NCBI GenBank assembly: GCA_021769135.1
Contig: JAETTM010000005.1
Location: 1-64,000 of the forward strand
Direction: 5' to 3'
Source: Lachnospiraceae bacterium
Lineage (GTDB): Bacteria > Bacillota > Clostridia > Lachnospirales > Lachnospiraceae
Length of the DNA stretch: 64,000 nucleotides
Positions within the stretch are counted from its first letter, which is position 1, and each line of letters opens with the position of its first letter. A program made the translations under genes and the position numbers. This document shows, one piece after another, positions 1 to 8,838 of the stretch. The notes beneath the pieces were generated by a model. It saw only the letters and a program-made list of their open reading frames with translations, was not told the DNA's origin and did not search any database.

Positions 1-150
1 TTTTATATAGTCAAGCTAACAGTGACGAATGACAACTTTATTCAGTCGAAATGAAAGCACAAATACCTACACTGATGGAGGTGACGACATGGGAAATTAG
101 CTGTATTTGATATATCAGAACCGGGCGGCATAACTGCAGAAAAGCTGCTC

Positions 151-489
151 ATGTTGTTAAGCACCCGTCAGCGTCAGGAATTGGTAAACTATCTTCTCGA
201 TTCCCAGAAACAACAAAATAATCTTGCTGACAGCCAATGTATCATTTCCGAAACTTATAAAGTGCAAACACTTATTGATGAACCGTTTACAGAGATTCAA
301 GTGGACGATTTATATTTCTGCCAAGAACAACGGCTTGTATGTATTAGCGAGCAGGTAATTGAATTAACCGCTAAAGAATTTGACATTCTTGCTTTGTTAA
401 TCACTCACCCGAAGCGGGTATTTACTTATGAGTTGATTATGGAATTGGTCTGGAATGAGGATTATTCCGGCAGGCTCCGCCTTATCTGA
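151..489 (+). pseudogene. truncated winged-helix (OmpR/VanR-type) response-regulator fragment
   Basis: ELTAKEFDILALLITHPKRVFTYELIMELVWNEDYS matches the start of a Trans_reg_C domain, then breaks into GRLRLI*. Confidence 0.7.
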
Positions 490-503
490 TTGGAGGTGCC
501 TAT

Positions 504-614
504 TTGAAAAGAGCAGGAAATGTTCCTATACAGACACAGGAGGATGTGCATATCCAGGAATTCCTGGATATGATTGCGCCCTCCGTCATCAGGTTTGAAA
601 CAGACCGCTTGTAA
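504..614 (+). pseudogene. N-terminal fragment of a VirB4-like conjugal transfer ATPase
   Basis: My translation from TTG 504: LKRAGNVPIQTQEDVHIQEFLDMIAPSVIRFETDRL*; resembles the '(D)VPIHEFLDMISPSTVKF.TD' start of ICE VirB4 proteins; stops after 36 codons. Confidence 0.5.
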
Positions 615-641
615 TGATTGCAGTAGGATATTATTCTTTTC

Positions 642-746
642 ATGCCGGCTATTTTAGGCTCTGTAGCACTGGCATATTACCTTGCATGGCGGAAGGTGCG
701 GGAAATCAGCTTAGCGGAGGGCCTTAGAGATGATACAATGATATAA
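642..746 (+). pseudogene. C-terminal fragment of a membrane protein, possibly FtsX-like ABC permease
   Basis: MPAILGSVALAYYLAWRKVREISLAEGLRDDTMI*: one TM-like segment plus a basic tail typical of permease C-termini. Confidence 0.35.
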
Positions 747-837
747 AAGGAACAACTGGTATTTGCTTTTTAGCGCTTATCAAATTCTTTATTCTTTTCC
801 TGTATGTTTTATAATGACAATAAGGAGGGTGATTTTT

Positions 838-1221
838 ATGAACATGAATATTATATCAAAGTACTTACAATTTTTGCGTAAAAGCCATAACTACACACAA
901 GATGATTTGGCAAAAAAATTAGACATATCAAGGCAGGCGGTATCGAAATGGGAAACGGCAATGACCATTCCCGATATAGAAATTCTGCTGAAAATATCGA
1001 AATTGTACGGTATCACGATAAATGATATATTAGAACCCAGGATACAGCCGCAGCGTATAACGGATTTTGAGCAGATTGCCGCAATTCCTGAAAAAGAACT
1101 GAAGGAAACGTTGAAACAGTTTGACGCTGATTCCCTTACAACAGCTTTAATGGGGGCGTCTCCCGAAGTGAACAGCCTTTGTGAAAGGATATTTCCCGAC
1201 ATAAATTTTGAAATGAGATGA
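838..1221 (+). CDS. XRE-family HTH regulator (C-terminus cut by an in-frame TGA)
   Basis: YLQFLRKSHNYTQDDLAKKLDISRQAVSKWETAMTIPDIEILLKISKLYGITINDIL HTH_3 domain; RBS ggaggg upstream of ATG 838. Confidence 0.85.
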   Translation: MNMNIISKYLQFLRKSHNYTQDDLAKKLDISRQAVSKWETAMTIPDIEILLKISKLYGITINDILEPRIQPQRITDFEQIAAIPEKELKETLKQFDADSLTTALMGASPEVNSLCERIFPDINFEMR

Positions 1222-1439
1222 GGCAGTATTGGCAGGATTAGAATTGACGCTGTAGAGGATATGCAGAACCAAATAATCGCTATGATAAATTTACAGGCGG
1301 TTGACAATTAAAAGAACTTGAAGCCGAGGTTATGCAGTTGGCGTAATTGGCAAAACAATTTAACATCAAAATGACACGCACCTGCGGATGAGTTGGTAAA
1401 GGCGTATGGAACAGTACATTGTAAGCCATGCGTCTTTTT

Positions 1440-1606
1440 TTTGCGTGCTTATGCGTGCTACATACATTGAAATGTGATAAATACACAAAACAAGCCATAT
1501 ATTTTTGTGAAAAGCATAGAAAATTAAAAAACATATTGAATTTATTGCAAAATCAATGCGCGTGTGCTATGGTAAATACATAAGGCAACATATAAAAGCA
1601 CGCAAA
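1440..1606 (+). promoter_or_regulatory. candidate iol promoter/operator region with repeated GCGTGC motifs and inverted repeat TTTGCGTGCTT...AAGCACGCAAA
   Basis: TTTGCGTGCTT (1440-1450) is the exact inverse complement of AAGCACGCAAA (1596-1606); TTGCAA-17bp-TATGGT at 1545-1573. Confidence 0.5.
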
Positions 1607-1679
1607 TGCACACAAAACAATATGCGTAAAAAACCTGGACCAACCAGGCGGCGAAGGAATACGCAGAAATGAGGAAAAC

Positions 1680-2717
1680 ATGAAGTATATTGATTTCGAC
1701 GAATCCAGGCCTATGGATATCGTCCTGCTGGGCCGGGTGGCGATTGACTTTAATCCGGCTTACAATGACCAGGTGAAGGAAGAATTTAAACCTTTAAAAG
1801 AGGTGCATATGTTTGAGAAATATGTGGGGGGTTCACCGGCCAATATTGCGGTAGGCGTTACCAGGCATGGATTGAAAGCAGGATTTTTGGGAAAAGTCTC
1901 CGATGACCAATTTGGGGATTTTGTAGTGGACTATTTTAATGAGCAGGGAATCGACACATCCCATATTACCAGATGTACCGGAGGGCAGAAGCTGGGGCTT
2001 ACTTTTACGGAAATGCTTTCCCCCAAAGAAAGCAATATTTTGATGTACCGCAACTGCATCGCGGACTTGCAGCTTCATGTGGACGATATCGATGAGGATT
2101 ACATCAAAAACACGAAAGCCCTTCTCATATCCGGCACATCCCTGGCGGAAAGCCCTTCCAGGGAGGCGGCCATAAAGGCGGTGCTGATTGCAAGGAAAAA
2201 CAATACGCCGGTGATTTTTGATATTGATTACAGGGAATATAATTGGAAAAATAAAGATGAAATTTCCATTTATTATTCTATGGTGGCCAAAGAAGCGGAT
2301 ATCATTATGGGTTCCAGAGAAGAGTTTGATTTGACGGAGCGCCTGATTCGCCCGGGGATGACGGATAAGGAAAGCGCGGCGTACTGGCACGGGTGCAGGG
2401 CAAAAATTGTAGTGATTAAGCACGGGATGCAAGGCTCTACCGCATATACCTTTGACGGCCAGGAGTATAGCATTAAACCGTTTCCTGTAAAGGCGCGCAA
2501 AGGCTTCGGCGGCGGGGATGGTTACGGTTCAGGCTTCCTTTACGGTCTATATAGCGGATGGGAAATGATAGACTGCCTGGAATTCGGCTCCGCGGAAGCA
2601 TCCATGATGGTGAGAAGCAACAACTGTTCCGATTCCCTCCCCGGCTCGGATGAGGTATGGGAATTTATCAGAGAAGAAAAAGAACAATACGGCGAAATGA
2701 TAGCCCGCCTGACATAA
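1680..2717 (+). CDS. iolC: 5-dehydro-2-deoxygluconokinase
   Basis: PfkB-type kinase with IolC-like N-terminus (DIVLLGRVAIDFNP) and GGGDGYGSGF active site; first gene of an iol cluster. Confidence 0.9.
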   Translation: MKYIDFDESRPMDIVLLGRVAIDFNPAYNDQVKEEFKPLKEVHMFEKYVGGSPANIAVGVTRHGLKAGFLGKVSDDQFGDFVVDYFNEQGIDTSHITRCTGGQKLGLTFTEMLSPKESNILMYRNCIADLQLHVDDIDEDYIKNTKALLISGTSLAESPSREAAIKAVLIARKNNTPVIFDIDYREYNWKNKDEISIYYSMVAKEADIIMGSREEFDLTERLIRPGMTDKESAAYWHGCRAKIVVIKHGMQGSTAYTFDGQEYSIKPFPVKARKGFGGGDGYGSGFLYGLYSGWEMIDCLEFGSAEASMMVRSNNCSDSLPGSDEVWEFIREEKEQYGEMIARLT

Positions 2718-2740
2718 CACCCCGCCCCCCACAGACAGGT

Positions 2741-2779
2741 ACTGGAAGGGAATTTGCGGAACTGGAATAGGAGGAGAAT
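2741..2779 (+). repeat. RBS-carrying intergenic repeat, copy 1
   Basis: actggaagggaatttgcggaactggaataggaggagaat, near-identical to 21070-21110 and 24297-24337. Confidence 0.75.
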
Positions 2780-3679
2780 ATGTTCAACAAAGAAAAAGTA
2801 AAACTGGGGATTGCCCCAATTGCATGGACCAATGATGACATGCCTGATTTAGGAAAAGAAAATACGTTTGAGCAGTGTGTAAGCGAAATGGCGCTGGCCG
2901 GGTTTACCGGTTCTGAGGTGGGGAATAAATACCCCAGGGATACGGAAGCGCTGAAAAAGGCATTGCAGCTTCGGGGAATGGAAATCTGCAACCAATGGTT
3001 TTCCTGTTTTCTGATTACGAAACCTTTTGAAGAGGTAGAGCGGGAGTTTCGGAGCCAGCTTTCCTACCTGAAAGCAATGGGAGCAAAAATTATCGGCGCA
3101 TCCGAACAGAGCCACAGCGTACAGGGAATGACGGATACCCCCATTTTTGGCCATAAATATATTATGAATGAGGAAGAATGGGATGTGTTCTGCAAAGGGA
3201 TGAACCGCCTGGGCAGGATTGCAAAGGATGAGTACGGCATTGCCCTTACCTTCCATCATCACATGGGCACTGTGGTGCAGGATGAGGGGGAGGTAGACCG
3301 CATGATGGAAAATACCGACCCGGAGTATGTCAGCCTTCTTTTCGATACGGGGCATTTCGCATATTGCGGCGTAGACCCGTTGAAAATGGTAAAGAAATAT
3401 TCCGGCCGGATTAAGCATGTACATTTGAAGGACATCCGCAAAGAAGTGGTGGAAAAAGTAAGGGCGGAGAATTTAAGCTTTTTAGATGGTGTCCGCCTGG
3501 GTACCTTCACCGTGCCGGGAGACGGGTGCATTGACTTTGTTCCTATATTCAAGGTGTTGGAAGAGAGCGGCTATGAAGGCTACATGCTGGTGGAGGCGGA
3601 GCAGGACCCGGCAAAGGCCAATCCGCTGGAGTATGCCATGAAGGCGAGAAAGTATATTGCGGAAAAGACTGGGTTATAA
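2780..3679 (+). CDS. iolE: inosose dehydratase (2-keto-myo-inositol dehydratase)
   Basis: AP endonuclease/xylose isomerase-like TIM barrel, GIAPIAWTNDDMPDLG, TFHHHMGTVVQ; in iol operon. Confidence 0.92.
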   Translation: MFNKEKVKLGIAPIAWTNDDMPDLGKENTFEQCVSEMALAGFTGSEVGNKYPRDTEALKKALQLRGMEICNQWFSCFLITKPFEEVEREFRSQLSYLKAMGAKIIGASEQSHSVQGMTDTPIFGHKYIMNEEEWDVFCKGMNRLGRIAKDEYGIALTFHHHMGTVVQDEGEVDRMMENTDPEYVSLLFDTGHFAYCGVDPLKMVKKYSGRIKHVHLKDIRKEVVEKVRAENLSFLDGVRLGTFTVPGDGCIDFVPIFKVLEESGYEGYMLVEAEQDPAKANPLEYAMKARKYIAEKTGL

Positions 3680-3789
3680 GGGGATAAAAGGAAGGAAACA
3701 GCAAAAACGTAAATAGGTAAAATAGGCAAAAATGATGGGAAAAGATACGGTATCCGGATTGTGCAGGGCTTATTGCAGGCCGTATAGAA

Positions 3790-4812
3790 ATGGAGGAAAA
3801 AATGGTAACAGTAGGAATTATCGGGGCAGGAAGAATCGGAAAAGTACATGTGGAAAGCATTTGCACCAAAGTGGCGGACGCCAAAGTAAAGACTTTGGCA
3901 GACCCGTTTATGAATGACGCTACGGCACAATGGGCGAAAAATATGGGTGTGGAAAATATTACGAAGGACTATAAAGAAATACTGGCAGACCCGGAAATCG
4001 ACGCGGTGCTTATCTGTTCGTCTACAGATACCCATTCGGCAATTTCCGTAGAAGCGATTAAAGCCGGAAAGCACGTTTTCTGCGAAAAGCCCATTGACCA
4101 TGACGTGAGTAAAATTAAAGAAGTGGTGCGTGCCCTGGAGGGAAGCAATGTGAAGTATCAGGTCGGCTTCAACCGCCGCTTTGACCATAACTTCGAGGCG
4201 GTACAGAGGGCTGCCGCAGAAGGAAAGGTGGGCGATATCCATCTGATAAAAATTACATCCAGAGACCCGGAGCCGCCAAGTGCGGAATATGTAAAAGTGT
4301 CCGGAGGAATGTTCCTGGATATGACAATCCATGATTTCGATATGGTGCGTTTCCTGGCCGGATGCGATGCGGAGGAAGTGTATACGCAGGCGGCAGTTTT
4401 GGTGGATCCTGCCATTGGGGAAGCGGGGGATGTGGATACGGCGGTTATTACCGTAAAGATGGAAAACGGCGCGATTGCAGTAATTGATAATTCCAGAAAG
4501 GCAGTATATGGCTATGACCAGAGGGCGGAAGTGTTCGGCTCGAAGGGAATGGCGGCCACGGGAAATGATACGGCCTCCGCCATGGTGCTTTCCAATGGGG
4601 AAGGAGTGACGGGGGAAAAGCCGCTGCATTTTTTCCTGGAGCGCTATATGGATGCGTATGCCAAAGAAATCAAATGCTTTATAGAAGCGATTGAAAAAGA
4701 TACGGAAACCCCGCTCGGGGTGATGGATGGCCTGAAGCCGGTGCTTATGGGGCTGGCGGCAAAGAAATCCATGGAAGAGCACCGTCCGGTAAAAATTTCC
4801 GAGATTGAATGA
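3790..4812 (+). CDS. iolG: inositol 2-dehydrogenase (Gfo/Idh/MocA family)
   Basis: N-terminal Rossmann GIIGAGRIGKVH; CEKPIDHD; GGMFLDMTIHDFDMVRFL. Confidence 0.88.
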   Translation: MEEKMVTVGIIGAGRIGKVHVESICTKVADAKVKTLADPFMNDATAQWAKNMGVENITKDYKEILADPEIDAVLICSSTDTHSAISVEAIKAGKHVFCEKPIDHDVSKIKEVVRALEGSNVKYQVGFNRRFDHNFEAVQRAAAEGKVGDIHLIKITSRDPEPPSAEYVKVSGGMFLDMTIHDFDMVRFLAGCDAEEVYTQAAVLVDPAIGEAGDVDTAVITVKMENGAIAVIDNSRKAVYGYDQRAEVFGSKGMAATGNDTASAMVLSNGEGVTGEKPLHFFLERYMDAYAKEIKCFIEAIEKDTETPLGVMDGLKPVLMGLAAKKSMEEHRPVKISEIE

Positions 4813-4826
4813 TGAAAGGGGGGCCT

Positions 4827-5846
4827 ATGTCGGTTACCATCCAGCAGATTGCAGAGGCGGCAGGGGTATCGCGGGGCACGGTGGACCGTGCGTTGAACCA
4901 CCGGGGGAGAATCAGCCCCGAAGTGGAAAGCAGAATACAGCAAATAGCGGAACAATTGGGCTATGAACATAAAGCGAGAAAGAAAAGCGGGAAGAAAAAA
5001 TGGAAAATCGGGGTAGTCACCCAACTGGCGAAATCTTCCTTTATGCTGGAAATTAACCGGGGAATCCAGACGGCTAAAAAGGAACTGGCGGACCGGGGAA
5101 TTGAACTCCTGATAGAGGAAAGGGAGTCGGTGGATAAGGAAGAGCAGTTGGATGCCATAGAGCGCCTGGCCAGACAGGGGATTCATGCATTGGCGATTAT
5201 GCCCATAGAATGCGATGAGGTGCGGGATAGGCTCAACGGCTTGATTACAGAGAAAAAAATGCCCGTGGTGACTTTTAACTCCGATATCGTCGGAACGAAG
5301 AGGCTTTGCTTTGTAGGCATGGATAACCACCGCAGCGGCCGGGCAGCAGCCGGGCTCTTGGGGATGCTGACCGGCGGAAGCGGGAAGATACTGATTATTA
5401 CGGGGCATTTTAACAGCGCTTTAAACAATCAGCGGGTTGACGGCTTTGTAAAGGAAATAAAGCAGATATGCCCTGGATTGGAAATCGCCGGGGTTCAGGG
5501 GAGCTTCAACGATGCAGAAGAGGTGGAACGGATTATAGAGAACTCATTTGCAAATATTGCAGGAATCAATGGGATTTTTGTAGTATCCGGAGGGCAGGAA
5601 GGGATTGGCCGCGCTTTTGAAAAGCTGGCATGTAAGAAGCGCCCTTTTGTAGTTATCTATGACCAGACGCCCCGGAATGAAAAAATGATACAGGAGGGAA
5701 CGGTTGACTTCCTCATTGACCAGAACGGGTTTGAGCAGGGATACCGCCCGGCTTTTGTTCTGGCCGATTATTTGCTGAAAAAGCAGCAGCCAGAGAAGGA
5801 ATTTATGTATACGGATATTGCTATTAAGACGCGTTATAATTTGTGA
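4827..5846 (+). CDS. LacI-family transcriptional regulator
   Basis: MSVTIQQIAEAAGVSRGTVDRALNHRGRISPEVESRI HTH plus periplasmic-binding-like domain; RBS GGGGGG before ATG 4827. Confidence 0.9.
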   Translation: MSVTIQQIAEAAGVSRGTVDRALNHRGRISPEVESRIQQIAEQLGYEHKARKKSGKKKWKIGVVTQLAKSSFMLEINRGIQTAKKELADRGIELLIEERESVDKEEQLDAIERLARQGIHALAIMPIECDEVRDRLNGLITEKKMPVVTFNSDIVGTKRLCFVGMDNHRSGRAAAGLLGMLTGGSGKILIITGHFNSALNNQRVDGFVKEIKQICPGLEIAGVQGSFNDAEEVERIIENSFANIAGINGIFVVSGGQEGIGRAFEKLACKKRPFVVIYDQTPRNEKMIQEGTVDFLIDQNGFEQGYRPAFVLADYLLKKQQPEKEFMYTDIAIKTRYNL

Positions 5847-5880
5847 TACGGTCATTTTGGCTAAAGTTTGCAGATTATAG

Positions 5881-5937
5881 GTAACAGTTTGGCTCGGGAC
5901 TTTGCATTTGCTGCAAAGTCTTGATTGAAACTGTTAT
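5881..5937. mobile_element. palindromic miniature element, copy A (57 bp) with exact 8-bp flanking repeat GATTATAG
   Basis: GTAACAGTTT...AAACTGTTAT ends; inner stem GACTTTGCA/TGCAAAGTC; GATTATAG at 5873-5880 and 5938-5945. Confidence 0.75.
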
Positions 5938-5964
5938 GATTATAGAAAGGGCAAGGTTATTGGT

Positions 5965-7896
5965 ATGGAGAAAACAGTTCGTTTGACAACCGCCCAGGCG
6001 ATTGTAAGGTTTTTGGATAATCAATATGTTTCCATGGATGGGAAGGAAACAAAGTTTGTGGAGGGATTTTTTACTATTTTCGGCCATGGCATTGCGGTAG
6101 GACTAGGGGAGGCGTTGGATACAATGCCGGGAAGCCTGCGGGTGATGCAAGGCAGGAATGAGCAGGGGATGTGCCATGCGGCAATTGCTTTTGCGAAGCA
6201 GAACCAAAGGAAGAGAATTATAGCCTGCGCCTCTTCCGTGGGGCCGGGGGCGGCTAACATGGTGACCGCCTGTGCCACCGCCACGGTAAATAACATTCCG
6301 CTTCTTGTATTTCCGGCGGATACTTTTGCTTCCAGGCAGCCCGACCCGGTGCTGCAGCAGCTGGAGCAGAGCGCATCGCTGGCGGTGTCCACCAATGACG
6401 CATTCCGGCCGGTGTGCAAGTACTGGGATAGGGTGATGCGCCCGGAGATGGTAATGACGGCGCTGATTAATGCAATGCGCGTTCTGACAGACCCGGCGGA
6501 GACCGGCGCATGCTGCATTGCCCTGCCCCAGGATGTGGAAGGGGAATCCTTCGATTATCCGGAGTATTTTTTTGAAAAAAGGGTACACCGGATTACAAGG
6601 CCTGTGGCGGTGGAAGAAGAATTGGAAGATGTGGCTGAAGTCATCGCAGGGGCCAAGAAGCCTTTGGTGATTGTGGGCGGCGGCGTCCGTTATTCGGATG
6701 CGGGCAAGTGCGTGGAAGATTTCTGCGAAGAATTCAAAATCCCTTTTGGAGAGACACAGGCAGGAAAAAGCGCATGCGTTTCCAGCCATCCCTATTGCCT
6801 GGGAGGCATTGGCGTGACGGGCACATATGCGGCCAATATCATCGGGAAAGATGCGGATGTGGTAATTGCCATAGGTTCTCGGATGTCTGATTTCACTACC
6901 AGCTCCAAACATCTTTTCCAAAAGGAAGGCGTAAAATTTGTTTCTATCAATAACTGCCGTTTCCATGCGTATAAAATGGATGCGGTAAAAGCGGTGGGGG
7001 ATGCGAAGGCGACGGTGGAAGCCTTGGCTGCAAAGCTGCGGGGGATGGGCTATCAATCCGCCTATACTACGGAGATTGCCGAGGCGAAAAAGGCCTGGGA
7101 GGAAGAAATGGAGCGCCTTGGGAGCATCGCATATACAGGGGAAGGCTTTGAGCCTATGATAAAAGCCAGAGATCCAAGAACCATTCCGGAATTCGTGGCG
7201 CTGACAAAGGGCAGGATTACCCAGACCGCGGCTCTTGCGGCTATCCGCCGCTGTATCGATAAGGACGCGGTGGTTATTACGGCAGGAGGTTCGCTGCCTA
7301 GCTGTATGCAGAGAATGTGGACTACGGACAGGCGGGGCGGCTATCATGCGGAATACGGCTATTCCTGTATGGGGTATGAAGTGGCGGCTACGTTGGGCGT
7401 AAAATTTGCGGAGCCGGAAACGGAAGTATATTGCGTGGTGGGCGATTCCAGCTTTCAGATGCTCCATAGCGAGATTATGACGATTATGCAGGAAAAACAG
7501 AAAGTAAATATTCTGGTATTTGATAATTGCGGCTTCGGATGCATTAATAATCTGGAAATGAACCATGGGATTGGGAGCCTTGCCACCGAATTCCGCTATA
7601 CAGACGGAAAGAAACCGAGCGGGGATTTGATTCCGGTGGATTATGCGAAAATAGCCGAAGGATATGGCCTGCATTCTTATACATGCCGGACAATAGAAGA
7701 ACTGGAAAAGGCTTTAGAGGATGGGAAAAAGCAGACGGCGGCATGCCTGTTTGACCTGAAAGTCATTCCCAAGACGATGACAGACGGATATGAGTCTTGG
7801 TGGAATGTGGGGATTGCGACTACATCGGTGAAAGCATCGGTCAGGGAGGCCTGCGAGGGTGTGATGAAGGGCAGGAGCGAGTCCAGGGCCTATTAG
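5965..7896 (+). CDS. iolD: 3D-(3,5/4)-trihydroxycyclohexane-1,2-dione acylhydrolase
   Basis: 643-aa ThDP-dependent enzyme; MQGRNEQGMCHAAIAFAKQ; GDSSFQMLHSEIMT...NILVFDNCGFGCINNLE; iol context. Confidence 0.93.
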   Translation: MEKTVRLTTAQAIVRFLDNQYVSMDGKETKFVEGFFTIFGHGIAVGLGEALDTMPGSLRVMQGRNEQGMCHAAIAFAKQNQRKRIIACASSVGPGAANMVTACATATVNNIPLLVFPADTFASRQPDPVLQQLEQSASLAVSTNDAFRPVCKYWDRVMRPEMVMTALINAMRVLTDPAETGACCIALPQDVEGESFDYPEYFFEKRVHRITRPVAVEEELEDVAEVIAGAKKPLVIVGGGVRYSDAGKCVEDFCEEFKIPFGETQAGKSACVSSHPYCLGGIGVTGTYAANIIGKDADVVIAIGSRMSDFTTSSKHLFQKEGVKFVSINNCRFHAYKMDAVKAVGDAKATVEALAAKLRGMGYQSAYTTEIAEAKKAWEEEMERLGSIAYTGEGFEPMIKARDPRTIPEFVALTKGRITQTAALAAIRRCIDKDAVVITAGGSLPSCMQRMWTTDRRGGYHAEYGYSCMGYEVAATLGVKFAEPETEVYCVVGDSSFQMLHSEIMTIMQEKQKVNILVFDNCGFGCINNLEMNHGIGSLATEFRYTDGKKPSGDLIPVDYAKIAEGYGLHSYTCRTIEELEKALEDGKKQTAACLFDLKVIPKTMTDGYESWWNVGIATTSVKASVREACEGVMKGRSESRAY

Positions 7897-7931
7897 GGGA
7901 AAGGATGAGATGGAAAGGAAGAGCGGCAGGA

Positions 7932-8714
7932 ATGGGAAAATTATTTGGATATCCTGTATTTGATGAGACAGGAGAAATGATTCTTACTACTTATGATAAT
8001 GAATATAAAGAAATGATGATGGACATCCGGCTCTACCGGATGAAAGAGAAGGAAAGCAGAAAATTTTACAGGGAGGGGGAGGAAATGGCCATTCTTCTTC
8101 TTTCCGGTGAGGTTGTCTATGAATGGGAAGGGGAAAAGGGCGAAGCGGCAAGAAAAGACGTATTTACGGAAGGCCCCTGGTGCCTGCATGTAGCCAGGCA
8201 AAAGGAAGTGACGGTTACGGCGGGGAAGGAGACGGAGATTCTCGTTCAGTGCACCCACAATGAACGCGCTTTTGCAAGCCGCCTGTATCGGCCGGAAGAT
8301 GCGCCCTGGGGTTATTCCTGCGTGGGAAAATTCGGCAATGTGGCGAAAAGGAGGGTGAGTACTATTTTTGACCATGACATCTGCCCGGAATCCAATATGG
8401 TTTTGGGGGAAGTGCTGAACGATAAAGGGAACTGGTCGGGGTATCTGCCCCATAGGCATCCCCAGCCGGAGACTTACCTGTTTAAATTCGACAGGCCGGA
8501 AGGATTCGGCGCCAGCTTCGTGGGGGATAATGTATTTAAGAGCGTGAACAACAGCTTTTCCGCGATTCCTGGCGGCGAGCTGCATCCGCAGGCAGTGGCC
8601 CCGGGATTTCAGATGTACACTTGCTGGATGATACGGCATTTGGAGGGCAACCCATGGCTCCAAACGGACAGGTGTGAAGATGAAAGATATGTATGGCTGC
8701 ATGAAAGCCCTTAA
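7932..8714 (+). CDS. iolB: 5-deoxy-glucuronate isomerase
   Basis: Follows iolD; cupin-like, PHRHPQPETYLFKFDRPEGFG; start placed at ATG 7932 after ggcagg. Confidence 0.9.
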   Translation: MGKLFGYPVFDETGEMILTTYDNEYKEMMMDIRLYRMKEKESRKFYREGEEMAILLLSGEVVYEWEGEKGEAARKDVFTEGPWCLHVARQKEVTVTAGKETEILVQCTHNERAFASRLYRPEDAPWGYSCVGKFGNVAKRRVSTIFDHDICPESNMVLGEVLNDKGNWSGYLPHRHPQPETYLFKFDRPEGFGASFVGDNVFKSVNNSFSAIPGGELHPQAVAPGFQMYTCWMIRHLEGNPWLQTDRCEDERYVWLHESP

Positions 8715-8727
8715 GGAAAGGAGAAAA

Positions 8728-8825
8728 GATTGAAAATTGGAAATTTTCAATCCCAAGTTTGTGTCTGCGCGGCATCCACAAACTTGATAAACTCAAATAC
8801 ATTTGAGTGCAAAAAGCCGCGCAGA
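8728..8825 (+). promoter_or_regulatory. structured intergenic leader with nested hairpins and a possible loop-to-RBS pseudoknot
   Basis: Three perfect stems (8728-8738/8742-8752; 8754-8763/8777-8786; 8791-8798/8801-8808) and hairpin-2 loop TCTGCGCGGC (8764-8773) complementary to GCCGCGCAGA (8816-8825). Confidence 0.55.
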
Positions 8826-8838
8826 AATGGAGAAGAAA

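Noticed and set aside
6103-7674. 523-aa minus-strand ORF antisense to iolD (and many other long antisense ORFs, e.g. 3580-4782, 16958-18145, 40728-41732)
   Set aside because: Shadow ORFs opposite clearly coding, recognisable genes; His/Arg/Phe-rich low-quality translations without plausible domains.
7797-7931. Extended N-terminus of the iolB ORF
   Set aside because: Overlaps the end of iolD in another frame; ATG 7932 with an upstream RBS gives the expected IolB start.
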